This document shows positions 1-8,824 of a stretch of DNA of 64,000 bases, in pieces; position 1 is the stretch's first letter; each line of letters starts with the position of its first letter. Position numbers and translations under genes: made by a program. The stretch is from Cytobacillus citreus (GTDB taxonomy: Bacteria; Bacillota; Bacilli; Bacillales; Cytobacillaceae): positions 62,001 through 126,000 of the forward strand of contig NZ_JAGYPM010000005.1 of the NCBI RefSeq assembly GCF_018343665.1. Reading direction: 5' to 3'. Under the pieces are notes generated by a model, which saw only the letters and a list, made by a program, of their open reading frames with translations, made no database searches and was not told the DNA's origin.

Positions 1-759
1 GATTTATTTCTCTTTTTTAAGCTCGGAATCGTGACTGCTGTTCCGCTTTGTTTAATTATTGGTGATGATTTAGGTACAGCGCTTGTTATCATGGCTATTT
101 TTGCAGGAATTGTTTTAGTATCAGGAATCTCTTGGAAAATCATCGTTTCTATTTTTGGGTTAGCTGGAACGCTTGCCGGGACCATTTTCGCTCTTGTCAT
201 ATACGCTCCCGAATTTTTAGAAAAATATTTAAAGGTAGATACTTACCAATTTTACCGAATATATTCCTGGCTCGATCCTGTCGGCCACAAACAAGGGGCT
301 GGCATGCAGTTATATAATTCCATGCAAGCCATTGGATCTGGTCAATTAACCGGAAAAGGATTTAGTGAAAGCCAAGTATATATCCCTGACAGGCATACAG
401 ATTTCATATTTAGTGTTATTGGGGAAGAGTATGGATTTATCGGTGCGAGCTTTGTTATCGGTCTATACTTCCTGCTCATTTACCATATAACTAAAACAGC
501 TCTTGATACGAAGGATCCCTTTAACACCTATATTTGTGTCGGGATCATTAGTATGATCACCTTCCATGTTTTTCAAAATATCGGCATGACCATCCAAGTA
601 TTGCCGATCACAGGTATTCCCCTACCCTTTATCAGTTATGGAGGAAGCTCTTTAATGGCAAACATGATGGCGATGGGGCTAATTTTCAGTATTAGATATC
701 ATGAAAAAGCGTATATGTTTGGTTCTGACTCTAAATATCTGGCCAAAAAGGCTAATTGA
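1..759 (+). CDS. rodA: RodA/FtsW/SpoVE-family peptidoglycan polymerase, C-terminal part
   Basis: SEDS-family membrane glycosyltransferase that polymerises lipid II into glycan strands for cell-wall growth. The frame is open from base 1, so the true start lies upstream; the internal GTG at 31 is not the start. The visible part carries the family signature GDDLGTALV, a long extracytoplasmic loop, and the C-terminal TGIPLPFISYGGSS motif typical of SEDS proteins, followed by a last membrane helix and a short basic tail. The choice of rodA over ftsW or spoVE rests on overall look only. It is followed by an intrinsic terminator, so it ends its transcription unit. The family is certain; the exact paralogue is not. 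Confidence 0.85.
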   Translation, partial: DLFLFFKLGIVTAVPLCLIIGDDLGTALVIMAIFAGIVLVSGISWKIIVSIFGLAGTLAGTIFALVIYAPEFLEKYLKVDTYQFYRIYSWLDPVGHKQGAGMQLYNSMQAIGSGQLTGKGFSESQVYIPDRHTDFIFSVIGEEYGFIGASFVIGLYFLLIYHITKTALDTKDPFNTYICVGIISMITFHVFQNIGMTIQVLPITGIPLPFISYGGSSLMANMMAMGLIFSIRYHEKAYMFGSDSKYLAKKAN

Positions 760-782
760 GCATTGAATCATGTCGTAGGAAT

Positions 783-815
783 GGAAATCGGTACGTTGGC
801 CCGATTTCCTTTTTT
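783..815 (+). terminator. Intrinsic terminator after rodA-like gene
   Basis: Perfect 9-bp stem GGAAATCGG / CCGATTTCC around a 9-nt loop, followed by a run of six T. It faces the terminator of the convergent TauE gene. Confidence 0.85.
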
Positions 816-820
816 CGTGC

Positions 821-848
821 AAAAAAAGTCGAGCAAGTATGCCCGACT
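821..848 (-). terminator. Intrinsic terminator after TauE/SafE gene
   Basis: On the minus strand AGTCG and CGACT pair, with an inner GC pair, and seven T follow. It lies just past the stop of the minus-strand exporter gene and is convergent with the terminator at 783-815. Confidence 0.65.
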
Positions 849-852
849 CTCT

Positions 853-1722
853 TTATTCTGATTCATTTACTTTTGCCTTAAAACTGCGAATCTTCATGAT
901 TGATCTGATAAAGAAATACAAAATAAAGCATCCTAATAAAATAAGTCCTGCTAAACTTAAGTCGATAAGCTTAAAAATAACGCTTATTAACGTAGCAATA
1001 TAAATGCCGCTTAGAAGGAGGCTTATTTCTTTATTTTCATAATATCTTGTCAGCTTAGCACCGAAGGAAGAGCCAATTAATCCCCCTGCTACAAGCAACA
1101 AGCTTACTTTATAATTAATAGGAACAGTGAAAGCATAGGATAAGAAGGCTGCTGGAACGATAAGAAAAATCGTAAACAAACTCGTACCAATCGCTTTCTT
1201 TGGCTCAAAGCCTAAAAAGGAAACTGAAAGCGGCACAATAATAAAACCCCCGCCTACCCCTAAAGTTGTAGACGCAAATCCTGCAAAGGCACCTATAAAA
1301 ATCATTTTTAAGAGAGATGGAGAAATGGGCTCCTCTACGAACGTAGTTGTCTTTTTCCCTTGTTTAAACATTTTCAACGCAAAATAAGATAATAACATGA
1401 TATAAAATATTGGAATAACCCATTCATCCATTCCACGTTTTTCAAGAAAAATGACAAATGGACGTGCAAGCTGAGTAGATGCCATTCCACTCACACCGAG
1501 GATCAGACCATTTTTCCAAAGAATATTCTTATAGCGAATATGAGTCGTAATTCCTGAAAATGAGGTCCCTAGTGTAAATAATAAGCTTGTCGTCACAGCC
1601 TCAATCGGAGAAAATCCAAGCAACATGAGCAAAGGGGTCAAAATAAATCCCCCGCCTACTCCAAAAAATCCTGATAATACACTGATACACGCACCTAGTA
1701 AAAAAAATAATATGATAGTCAT
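853..1722 (-). CDS. TauE/SafE family sulfite/anion exporter-like membrane protein
   Basis: Predicted multi-pass membrane permease of 289 residues. It has the duplicated arrangement of TauE/SafE (former DUF81) proteins: a glycine-rich GFFGVGGGFILTPLL near residue 20 is echoed by TTLGVGGGFIIVPL near residue 155. About eight hydrophobic segments can be seen. Family members export sulfite, sulfoacetate or related organosulfur anions, but the substrate here cannot be read. An AAGGAGT site lies a few bases upstream of the ATG. It is a single gene, convergent with the rodA-like gene. Confidence 0.85.
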   Translation of the reverse strand: MTIILFFLLGACISVLSGFFGVGGGFILTPLLMLLGFSPIEAVTTSLLFTLGTSFSGITTHIRYKNILWKNGLILGVSGMASTQLARPFVIFLEKRGMDEWVIPIFYIMLLSYFALKMFKQGKKTTTFVEEPISPSLLKMIFIGAFAGFASTTLGVGGGFIIVPLSVSFLGFEPKKAIGTSLFTIFLIVPAAFLSYAFTVPINYKVSLLLVAGGLIGSSFGAKLTRYYENKEISLLLSGIYIATLISVIFKLIDLSLAGLILLGCFILYFFIRSIMKIRSFKAKVNESE

Positions 1723-1887
1723 TTAAAGACTCCTTACTGAATCCGACCTTTCCTTCTATTGTAGATGATAATTCCACATAATGGGCTATTTTTTTTTAAG
1801 AGCCCCTACTGCTTGTCGGACTTGCACAGGATGTACTGATATAGTCGATTTAGTATATTGTGTTATATTTTCAATCTACGAGCTTTC

Positions 1888-1916
1888 TTGTCCATATTTA
1901 ACACATGACGTACAAT
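1888..1916 (+). promoter_or_regulatory. Candidate sigma-A promoter of the YqaA-like gene
   Basis: TTGTCC and TACAAT separated by exactly 17 bases, ending 48 bases before the start codon. Motif inspection only. Confidence 0.45.
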
Positions 1917-1964
1917 ACTTGAAAATGATATACTTCACTTAGCATATTAAAGGAGAACATAATT

Positions 1965-2546
1965 ATGTCTGAAATGATTCATGTAATTGAAGAATGGCTG
2001 ATGGAATACGGAGTATGGGGACTATTTTTTGTATCCTTTGCAGATTCTTCATTTTTCCCTATTCCCCCTGATGTTTTATTAATTCCAATGGGAATATCAA
2101 ATCCTGATCGTGTCCTTTGGTTTGCATTCATTACGACTGTTGCCTCTGTTCTAGGAGCCATTTTTGGCTGGTTTATCGGAAAAAAACTTGGACGACCTGT
2201 TTTAAGGTTAATTATTTCTGAAGAAAAAATAAAAAAAGTGGAAGACTATTTTTCAAAATACGGACCGATGGCCATTCTTATATCTGCTTTTACGCCTATA
2301 CCATATAAAGTGTTTACGATTTTCGCAGGTATTTCTAAGATCCCTCTTCGCGTTTTGGTTATCTGGTCGATAATCGGCCGTGGAGCGCGCTTCTTTTTGG
2401 AAGCCACAATCATTGTCATGCTTGGAGCAAAGGCAAAGCCTTTTATTGAGGAAAATTTCTCTCTCATAACGATTATTGGAAGCACTCTAATTGCTGTTGC
2501 TTACATTATTTATATGATCATCCGCAAAAAAAAGAAAAAGAAATAA
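1965..2546 (+). CDS. YqaA/DedA-type VTT-domain membrane protein
   Basis: A 193-residue integral membrane protein. It matches small DedA/VTT (SNARE-associated) proteins of the YqaA type: a re-entrant ADSSFFPIPPDVLLIP segment near residues 26-41, a glycine-rich GAIFGWFIGKKLGRP helix, then the STPIPYK-like SAFTPIPYKVFTIFAG segment and an Arg-rich GRGARFF turn. It ends in a stretch of lysines. VTT proteins are linked to phospholipid flipping and membrane homeostasis; the exact role here is unknown. AAAGGAG lies 9 bases upstream of the ATG. Confidence 0.8.
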   Translation: MSEMIHVIEEWLMEYGVWGLFFVSFADSSFFPIPPDVLLIPMGISNPDRVLWFAFITTVASVLGAIFGWFIGKKLGRPVLRLIISEEKIKKVEDYFSKYGPMAILISAFTPIPYKVFTIFAGISKIPLRVLVIWSIIGRGARFFLEATIIVMLGAKAKPFIEENFSLITIIGSTLIAVAYIIYMIIRKKKKKK

Positions 2547-2552
2547 GGACAA

Positions 2553-2582
2553 AAATCCCGGATATGTTTTTCGGGTTTTTTT
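2553..2582 (+). terminator. Probable terminator after YqaA-like gene
   Basis: A short CCCG/CGGG stem followed by seven T just after the stop codon. The stem is short, so strength is uncertain. Confidence 0.5.
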
Positions 2583-2597
2583 ATATAGAATATTAAT

Positions 2598-2612
2598 TAA
2601 TAATAATTATAA
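2598..2612 (+). promoter_or_regulatory. PerR-box-like operator upstream of dps
   Basis: TAATAATAATTATAA matches the Bacillus PerR consensus TTATAATNATTATAA at all but one position. It lies just upstream of the -35 element of the dps promoter. dps/mrgA genes are classic PerR targets. Confidence 0.6.
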
Positions 2613-2619
2613 ATTAATA

Positions 2620-2647
2620 TTGATTTTAATTTTGTATTTGTTATAAT
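2620..2647 (+). promoter_or_regulatory. Promoter of dps
   Basis: TTGATT and TATAAT spaced by 16 bases, 42 bases before the start codon. Confidence 0.65.
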
Positions 2648-2655
2648 AAATATAT
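2641..2655 (+). promoter_or_regulatory. Second PerR-box-like site overlapping the dps -10 element
   Basis: TTATAATAAATATAT differs from the PerR consensus at two positions and covers the -10 element and probable start point, where a repressor would block transcription. Confidence 0.5.
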
Positions 2656-2688
2656 AAGAAAAAGAAATGAACTTGGGAGGAATTTAGA

Positions 2689-3126
2689 ATGGAAAACTTA
2701 TATTCTGCATTAAATGTTCAAATCGCAAACTGGAGTGTCCTTTATACAAAGCTGCACCGCTATCATTGGTTTGTAAAAGGACCATTATTCTTTACACTTC
2801 ATGAAAAATTCGAGGAACTATACAATGAAGCTGCTACAGTAGTCGATGAAGTAGCCGAGCGCCTTCTTGCAAGTGGCGGAACTCCTGTTGCGACAATGAA
2901 AGAATATTTAAGCATAGCAACGATTGCAGAATCCAATGGTGAAACTACCGCTGATGAAATGGTTTCTAGCTTAGTTGCAGACTATAATCAATTAAAAGCC
3001 GAGCTAAAGGAATTAGCTGAGTTGGCAGATCAACACGATCATGATGTCATTAATGATCTTGCTGTAGGATTACTCGTAAAGCTTGATGCACATATTTGGA
3101 TGCTAAATGCTTATTTAGGAAAATAA
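2689..3126 (+). CDS. dps: Dps/ferritin-like DNA-protection protein
   Basis: 145-residue four-helix-bundle protein of the Dps family, which forms 12-subunit shells, oxidises Fe(II) with H2O2 and protects DNA. The ferroxidase pattern is present: His26 in HRYHWFVKG, His38 in FTLHEKFEELY, and Asp53/Glu57 in VVDEVAERL. GGGAGG stands 7 bases before the ATG. Two PerR-like boxes and a good promoter precede it, which fits peroxide induction. Repeat R1 begins right behind the stop codon. Length and motifs agree with the family; mrgA would be the Bacillus name. Confidence 0.93.
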   Translation: MENLYSALNVQIANWSVLYTKLHRYHWFVKGPLFFTLHEKFEELYNEAATVVDEVAERLLASGGTPVATMKEYLSIATIAESNGETTADEMVSSLVADYNQLKAELKELAELADQHDHDVINDLAVGLLVKLDAHIWMLNAYLGK

Positions 3127-3128
3127 GA

Positions 3129-3348
3129 ATAAAGTGAAACTTCCATCAGTGGGGGTTTTCTTTCATCCCCCACTGATGGTTAGTTGCGACCCACAGGAAG
3201 TGGGTCACGCAGACGTTGCCACACGATGTGGCGCTTTTAGTCTGTGTTCATTTTGTGGGCCTTTACGGGCAGTTGATCCCCACTTAGGTTTCTTCAATTC
3301 TCTCGCAACCTTGAAGGGGGGGCTTACTGCCCGTTAATCTGCGATAAA
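3129..3348 (+). repeat. Dispersed structured repeat R1, copy A
   Basis: About 220 bp, closely matched by 17269-17519. It starts with TAAAGTGAAACTTCC, followed by a perfect 13-bp hairpin (CCATCAGTGGGGG with CCCCCACTGATGG). Smaller inverted pairs follow, such as CCCAC..GTGGG and GCCACA..TGTGGC, and it ends CTGCCCGTTAATCTGCGATAAA. An open frame across it is not protein-like. Confidence 0.85.
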
Positions 3349-3413
3349 AGCGCAAGTGCCTTGAATAGTACAAGCTGATGGCGCTCATAGCTAGACTATT
3401 AAAAAATGCTGGA

Positions 3414-3449
3414 AGAGTCAGTGAGATTAATCACTGGCTCTTTTTTTTT
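3414..3449 (+). terminator. Intrinsic terminator downstream of dps and R1
   Basis: 11-bp stem AGAGTCAGTGA / TCACTGGCTCT with a 6-nt loop and eight T. The rest of 3349-3643 shows no gene. Confidence 0.85.
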
Positions 3450-3643
3450 AGCTTATAAGAAAGATTAGGTTTATTAGAGTGATAAAGTTTTTTTGAGAAG
3501 TGTCTGTAAATAATATCGCCAATGAAAAAGCTAAAGCTTTTCGCCTAAGGACTTTAGTGCAAACCAAATTTTTCTAATTCCAAAAGAGGAATTTCATTCT
3601 ATATAGTGAACTAAATAAATATCTATATATAGGATGTCGTGCT

Positions 3644-4306
3644 TTGAAAAATAATATTGTTTTGCTTGATATTATCTTTTACGTAGTCTTTCCGTTAATG
3701 GTGTGGAATTTGGGGCGGGATTGGCTTGGGGATTACTTAGCGATGATCCTTTCAACCGTTCCTGGCATTCTTTATAGCCTCTACCGCTTCTTTGAGCTTA
3801 AGAAAGTAAACTTCTTCGGAATTTTTTTACTAACAAATTTAATCATCACTTTCCTTATCGATGTTCTTGCTGGATCCGCCATACAGCTGCTATGGAATAA
3901 TGTTATTTATTCATTTATTTTAGGCTTCATTTTCTTTGGAACCGTTTTGGTGAGGAAGCCAATTTTCCTCTATATGGCGCTTGATTTATCCGAAATGCAA
4001 GGCAATGACCGTAATGAAATGAAAGCTCTCTTCTTTGGAAAAAAAATATTAACGATATTCAGATGGATTACTGCTGGTTTTGCTCTAAAATTTATTATTC
4101 TGGCAGCGATAAAAACTTGGCTTATTCAGCAATACGGAGTGGAAGCCTTTGATAAAGGAATTATCATAAGACAAATATTAAATTGGGGCTTTACCATTGT
4201 ATCTTTGAGCGGCTTTTATTTTATCAACAAGGAGCTAGGAAAGACCGCTCCCCCTGCCAATGGCGAAACACCAAACAGTGAAAATCCTTTTTTTAGAAAA
4301 ACTTAG
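3644..4306 (+). CDS. VC0807-like integral membrane protein, unknown function
   Basis: 220 residues with about six hydrophobic segments and no catalytic motif that I recognise. The overall pattern (short helices early, an FFGKKILTIFRW segment in the middle, a polar C-terminal tail) resembles VC0807-type membrane proteins, but this is a weak family call. The start is a TTG, preceded by AGGATG at suitable distance. The last codons (Arg-Lys-Thr-stop) lie inside repeat R4, so the natural C-terminus may have been altered by repeat insertion. Confidence 0.6.
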   Translation: MKNNIVLLDIIFYVVFPLMVWNLGRDWLGDYLAMILSTVPGILYSLYRFFELKKVNFFGIFLLTNLIITFLIDVLAGSAIQLLWNNVIYSFILGFIFFGTVLVRKPIFLYMALDLSEMQGNDRNEMKALFFGKKILTIFRWITAGFALKFIILAAIKTWLIQQYGVEAFDKGIIIRQILNWGFTIVSLSGFYFINKELGKTAPPANGETPNSENPFFRKT

Positions 4307-4432
4307 CGTTCGGCAAGTCCTTTCGGTGAATGCTTAGTCTTTCTTATGCGATCTTAATAGCAGATACAAAATCGATATTTGTATTTTAATTTAATGGTTA
4401 ATAGACTGAAGCTTTCCAATTAGCTAAAATAA
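4293..4432 (+). repeat. Dispersed repeat R4, copy A
   Basis: Starts TTAGAAAAACTTAGCGTTC and carries a palindrome around ACTTAGC..GGCAAGT, then GAATGCTTAGTC, TTATGCGATCTTA and AGCAGATA. Copies at 51225 and 53170 share the same order of blocks. It supplies the TAG stop of the preceding gene. Confidence 0.75.
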
Positions 4433-4501
4433 TCGCCAAGGCTCTTTTAAAAAGTGTTATGATATTCACATTGATCATCATTTTTAAGGAGCCATGAAAA
4501 A

Positions 4502-5395
4502 ATGAACAACTTCAAGTATTCACTATCGATTTTCATCGGTGCCTGCAGCTATGGAGTTTTGGCTTCGATTGTCAAAACGGGATTACAAGCTGGTCATACC
4601 GTTTATGAGCTAATTGGCAGTCAATATCTTTTCGGATTTTTGCTGCTTTTACTTACTATTCCTTTTATCAAACGGGTAAAGATCTCTTTAAAACAGGCTG
4701 GGGCACTCATGATGACTGGTACTGCCTTAAGCTTAACTGGGATTTTTTATGGATTAAGCCTTGATCGTGTTCCTGCTTCACTTGCCATTGTCCTCTTGTT
4801 TCAATTTACTTGGCTGGGAATCTTAATTGAAGCACTATTTGAAAGGAAATGGCCGAGCAAAAATAAGATTATTTCTGCAATCTTTCTGATTCTTGGTACC
4901 ATTTTTGCTAGTAATCTGATCTCTAGCAGCGGTCAGCCTATTCAATTTGATGGACTTATTTATGGATTGCTATCTGCTATTACGTATGCCATATTTATTT
5001 TTGCAAGTGGGAAAGTGGCAGCTGGAGTACCTAGTATTCAGCGAAGTATCTTTATTACTTTGGGTGGTCTTCTGATTCTAGTATTCATTGCTGGTCCCAT
5101 TCTTTTCAAAACTGGCATTCACTTAGATGGTTTATGGAAATATAGCTTATCTATGGCCTTTTTTGGAGCCATTTTCCCGATTGTTCTCTTTGCTATTGGC
5201 ACACCGAAAATTGATGTAGGTCTTGCTACAATTGTTGGATCCGCAGAACTTCCTGCAGCGATTTTTGCGGCCGCGCTCATTTTAGATGAAAAAATTTCCA
5301 GTGTTCAAATGATTGGGATCGTACTCATTTTAATTGGGATTTCCATTCCACAGCTTCGATTTAGAAGTTTTTCTAGAAGTAGATTAGGATCATAG
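4502..5395 (+). CDS. DMT-superfamily EamA transporter
   Basis: 297-residue membrane transporter with ten predicted helices in two EamA repeats. Family features seen are GACSYGVLASIVK in helix 1 and, near the end, GSAELPAAIFAAALILDEKIS followed by a final helix IGIVLILIGISI. EamA proteins export amino acids or other metabolites; the substrate here is unknown. AAGGAG lies 10 bases before the ATG. The last residues (SRSRLGS) look unlike the rest, and the TAG stop coincides with the first bases of a dispersed repeat, which may have replaced the original end. Confidence 0.85.
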   Translation: MNNFKYSLSIFIGACSYGVLASIVKTGLQAGHTVYELIGSQYLFGFLLLLLTIPFIKRVKISLKQAGALMMTGTALSLTGIFYGLSLDRVPASLAIVLLFQFTWLGILIEALFERKWPSKNKIISAIFLILGTIFASNLISSSGQPIQFDGLIYGLLSAITYAIFIFASGKVAAGVPSIQRSIFITLGGLLILVFIAGPILFKTGIHLDGLWKYSLSMAFFGAIFPIVLFAIGTPKIDVGLATIVGSAELPAAIFAAALILDEKISSVQMIGIVLILIGISIPQLRFRSFSRSRLGS

Positions 5396-5690
5396 AAAAG
5401 CGGAAGCGCCTTCCGAACAATCTAAGAGCAGATTGTTCCTGCGATGATTATTCTAAGGAGCTTTCCTTAGTGCTCACCCTAAGGCAAGCACAAGATGAGC
5501 CTCTCGGAAAGGTGTTCTTTACCTTTCTGAGAGGGTTGGCTTGTGACCTCGAGGTCGACAAAAACGCGACGTCCTCCCAAAATCTTCCCTTTTGGTCGTG
5601 CGAGGTATCGCTGACGAAGCTTTCCTTGTCCTGTCGCATTGTCGACACTAGTACGTCCTGTACGTCGAGGGTAGGCGCTGAAACTAGACA
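5393..5690 (+). repeat. Dispersed repeat R3, long copy
   Basis: A GC-richer intergenic block starting TAGAAAAGCGGAAGCGCC with many short inverted repeats (AACAATCT/AGATTGTT; CTCTCGGAAAGG/CCTTTCTGAGAG). Its second half, 5564-5667, is repeated with changes at 52984-53099. It fills the gap between the EamA and PPOX genes; two open frames on opposite strands are artefacts. Confidence 0.7.
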
Positions 5691-5749
5691 TTTCTCTAAC
5701 TCGAAAATAGTTATTCTTTCTTATACAATCAGTAGGAGGGGAAAAAATC

Positions 5750-6376
5750 ATGTTATTTCATGAGATCATTACATCCGAAGAGGAACTACGTTCACTATTA
5801 GGCACTCCAGGTAAAAATGCCGCCAATAAAGTAATCAATCATTTAGATCATCATTGCAAAGAGTTTATTTCGAAGTCTCCAATTGTTTTTGTTTCTACCT
5901 CTAATGCAGATGGGCATTGTGATACCTCACCTCGCGGGGATTCCCCTGGATTTGTACATATGATGGATGACCATCATTTCGTCATTCCAGAGCGACCAGG
6001 AAATAAACGGATGGACACACTTAGAAATATTTTAGAAAATCCTTATATTGGCCTTCTATTTGTGATTCCAGGATTAGAAGAAACACTGCGAATGAATGGG
6101 AAAGCGAGCGTTATCAAAGATCCAGACATACTTGAGAATATGACCGCTTTCGGAAAAACTCCTTTACTAGGAATTGCTGTTGAGGTCGAAGAATGCTATA
6201 TCCATTGTGCGAAAGCCTTCAAGCGTTCCAAGCTTTGGCAACCTGAAGCTTGGTTTCCAGAAGCAGACCTGCCTTATCCACCGCAAATTCTTGCAGATCA
6301 CATTAATTTACAAGAAGTAGACGTTGAAAACGTGAAAGCATCATTAGCGGAAAGCTACGAAAAGAGATTGTATTGA
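5750..6376 (+). CDS. Pyridoxamine-5'-phosphate-oxidase-like FMN protein (MSMEG_1061 type)
   Basis: 208 residues with the split-barrel flavin fold of PPOX-like proteins. Features are IVFVSTSNADGHCDTSPRGD near residues 46-65, the phosphate-binding stretch IPERPGNKRMD near residue 83, and PYIGLLFVIPGLEETLRMNG, all typical of the MSMEG_1061 subgroup. It probably binds FMN or F420 and acts as an oxidoreductase; the substrate is unknown. AGGAGGGG lies 10 bases before the ATG. The final codons are repeated as part of a 33-bp direct repeat at 8751-8783, pointing to an insertion event right at its 3' end. Confidence 0.85.
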   Translation: MLFHEIITSEEELRSLLGTPGKNAANKVINHLDHHCKEFISKSPIVFVSTSNADGHCDTSPRGDSPGFVHMMDDHHFVIPERPGNKRMDTLRNILENPYIGLLFVIPGLEETLRMNGKASVIKDPDILENMTAFGKTPLLGIAVEVEECYIHCAKAFKRSKLWQPEAWFPEADLPYPPQILADHINLQEVDVENVKASLAESYEKRLY

Positions 6377-6388
6377 TTTCTATATAGG
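6356..6388 (+). repeat. 33-bp direct repeat, left copy (end of PPOX gene)
   Basis: Same as 8751-8783 with one mismatch. Begins TACGAAAAGAGATTG and includes the last six codons and the stop of the PPOX gene. The pair brackets a 2.36-kb segment with a transposase scrap and an MCP gene. Confidence 0.85.
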
Positions 6389-6572
6389 CAGTCTTTTCAA
6401 TTCTCCCCATTTCTTGTAAAGCAGTAGCTAGTTTATTTTTTAAAGCATAGGATCCTAGTTTCCCCATAATAAGCGAACCAGATACTTTTCCTTCACGAAT
6501 TGAATGAGCCAAGCGGAGCACGTCATCAAAGTTTTCTTGAATAATCCTTGTATTAAAATGTCTAAAATACAA
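6389..6572 (-). pseudogene. Tn3-family transposase fragment
   Basis: The minus strand encodes FRHFNTRIIQENFDDVLR, LAHSIREGKVSGSLIMGKL and LATALQEMGRIEKTAY, which match a conserved stretch of Tn3-type DDE transposases. Only about 60 residues of a roughly 1000-residue protein remain. It starts directly at the left direct repeat and has no start, no catalytic triad and no terminal inverted repeats, so it is a dead fragment. Confidence 0.75.
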
Positions 6573-6664
6573 TCTTATTAAGGGGTATCGCCAACATTTC
6601 GCGGTTATCTTAACTAGCTACAAACGTGCTATTCATAGTATACAAAATAAATCTCCTTCAACAA

Positions 6665-6712
6665 AAACAAACCAACGAAAGAAGAAACGTTTATTTCTCC
6701 TTTCGTTGGTTT
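6665..6712 (-). terminator. Terminator after the MCP gene
   Basis: 11-bp stem ACCAACGAAAG / CTTTCGTTGGT with T-rich stretches on both outer sides (stronger on the minus strand). Confidence 0.8.
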
Positions 6713-6753
6713 CTTGCAATAAATTTTTATATTCCCTCTTGGTTAGATTAAAT

Positions 6754-8445
6754 CTAATTGCTTATTTTGAACTTAGTTATCTGCTTATTAAGTTCATTTG
6801 CCAATTCATACAGCTGATTTACACTAATATTGATACCTTCAACGGAAGTAGTACTTTGTTGTATCGAAGCTGAGACTTCCTCAACTCCTGCTGCTGATTC
6901 TTCTGTAATGGATGCAACTTTTTCAATATATTGGGCCATCTCGTAACTATTATCATTGATTTGTGATAGGTAATATCCAATGTCATTTATTTGAGAAACC
7001 GTATTATTCATAGACTGTTCAATTTCAAAAAAACTCTGTCCAGTTGTTTCCATTTGCCTTGTACTACATTCTACATCGTTATAACCACTTTGTAGAGTTT
7101 GTACGACATCGGTTGATTCGAGTTGAATTTTTTCTACAATGTTTGTAATATCGAAAATTGATGAAGATACTTGCTTAGAGAGTTTTCCTACTTCATCTGC
7201 CACCACCGCAAATCCCTTTCCATGTTCCCCTGCCCGGGCGGCTTCAATCGCAGCATTTATAGAAAGTAAATTTGTTTGTTCGGCAATATCTTTGATTACT
7301 TGTACTAATTTCGAAATTTCCTTTGTTTGATTATCAAGCTCTATTACCTTCGTTACTGCATTCTTCATGGTTACATTAATCTTTTTCATATTTTGTAGGG
7401 ATGTATCCATTTCTTTACTACCGTTTTTAGTCATTAATTGGACTTCATTAGAAGATTTAACAGCTTCGCTTCCATTTTCACTAGATTTTTTTATTTGTCC
7501 TTCAAAATAGCTCATTTTTTCCGCAAGCTCACTAGCACTTCTAGCTTGTGCTTCTGCTCCAGAAGATAATTCCTGCATTGTTGAAGCAATTTGAACGCTA
7601 CCTTCCATTATTTCATTGGAAGAATGCCTTAACTTATGAGAATGCCCCATAACACTCTTGGATGCAGTTGCTGCACTTCTAATGAGATGATTTAAATTCC
7701 TTTGCATTGCCGTCATTGTCCCGGCCAATTCACCAATTTCATCCTTACGGTTAATATTAATAGACTGTGATAAATCTCCTTTAGCATACTCCGTACTTCT
7801 TACTCTTAAATGATTAATGGATTTAATTATTGGCGTAATCATAAAGTAAGCTAGAACGAATGATAAGATGGTTGTTATTATGACTGATATTAAAGATATT
7901 AACTTTGCTGTCTGTGTTCTTTCTACTAATGAAGCTATTTTGTTAGTCATTGTCACTTCGGTTATACTAACAACATCATCCAATTTAGTGTTAATGTCCT
8001 CTGCATAAGAATCAAACTTATCCATTACCTTGTTTCCTTGAGTGGGACCTCCATTTATGTAGGCTTGGGCCATTTCTTTACCCATTTCATAAAAGGAGTT
8101 AAATGAAGAAAGAAATACTATGTATTGATCCTCATTTGCAGCATCTAAAGATTGAAGTTGAGCAATTGTATCCCTAAAGTCTTTGGCATACTTCTCTGCT
8201 TCCGTAAAACCATCATCATACCCTTCTGCTGCCCTTGTTGCACTTATATCTGTTAACCATTGTTGGACTTGTACGGTATCAAGTTTTAGCCTTTCCACGT
8301 ATAGAGTTATTTTAATATCCCTTTCTTCTAATTCCTTCGAGGTGATAGTTGCATTATTTATTTCAGCTATTAAATAAACGGAATTCCCTATGAATAAAAT
8401 AATTATCCCTATAATCAATAGAAATAATTTCGTTCGTAGATTCAT
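6754..8445 (-). CDS. Methyl-accepting chemotaxis protein
   Basis: 563-residue transmembrane chemoreceptor. A first membrane helix (about residues 7-27) is followed by a roughly 150-residue helical extracytoplasmic sensor, a second helix near 185-207, a HAMP segment, then the long cytoplasmic signalling coiled coil. The invariant hairpin tip is present ([20 protein letters not shown], then [15 protein letters not shown]), where CheA and CheW dock. AGGAG lies 6 bases before the ATG. The ligand is unknown. The gene stands alone between 33-bp direct repeats next to a transposase scrap, so it may have arrived by transfer. Confidence 0.95.
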   Translation of the reverse strand: MNLRTKLFLLIIGIIILFIGNSVYLIAEINNATITSKELEERDIKITLYVERLKLDTVQVQQWLTDISATRAAEGYDDGFTEAEKYAKDFRDTIAQLQSLDAANEDQYIVFLSSFNSFYEMGKEMAQAYINGGPTQGNKVMDKFDSYAEDINTKLDDVVSITEVTMTNKIASLVERTQTAKLISLISVIITTILSFVLAYFMITPIIKSINHLRVRSTEYAKGDLSQSININRKDEIGELAGTMTAMQRNLNHLIRSAATASKSVMGHSHKLRHSSNEIMEGSVQIASTMQELSSGAEAQARSASELAEKMSYFEGQIKKSSENGSEAVKSSNEVQLMTKNGSKEMDTSLQNMKKINVTMKNAVTKVIELDNQTKEISKLVQVIKDIAEQTNLLSINAAIEAARAGEHGKGFAVVADEVGKLSKQVSSSIFDITNIVEKIQLESTDVVQTLQSGYNDVECSTRQMETTGQSFFEIEQSMNNTVSQINDIGYYLSQINDNSYEMAQYIEKVASITEESAAGVEEVSASIQQSTTSVEGINISVNQLYELANELNKQITKFKISN

Positions 8446-8824
8446 CTTAATCTCCTCTTTGTTGTTAGTAGTTTATAAAACATAGATTTTAATTAAAAAG
8501 TATTCAAACCGTATTACGCTAAATTTTCCGTTCCTTATTTTCCTAATATATGAATTCCAACCTAATCACCTTCTTATCAAGTTTAGTACATTTATAATAG
8601 GTAATAACATCTATATCCCTCCATTATAAATGTATATTTAATGGAAATATACCTAATATTGCAAATTGGGAAGATAATAAAATAGATATAACTATTATTT
8701 TAGGATTATAAACAGCACATCCTGGTTTTTGTGTTTTACATATATTAATTTACGAAAAGAGATTGTATTGATTTCTATTTAGGAAACCTAAAAAATTTGT
8801 TCTTTTCCATCTGACAAATTTCTA
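8446..8824. other. Intergenic stretch, AT-rich
   Basis: Holds the upstream region of the MCP gene and the right copy of the 33-bp direct repeat. No gene is seen. Confidence 0.6.
8751..8783 (+). repeat. 33-bp direct repeat, right copy
   Basis: Duplicates the last codons and downstream bases of the PPOX gene (6356-6388) with a single mismatch (TATATAGG versus TATTTAGG). No PPOX frame precedes it here. Confidence 0.85.

Noticed and set aside
3134-3337. Small gene behind dps
   Set aside because: Lies wholly inside dispersed repeat R1; the frame recurs only because the repeat does (17313-17570).
5470-5763. Overlapping frames on both strands between EamA and PPOX genes
   Set aside because: They fall in repeat R3 and have no ribosome site or family pattern.
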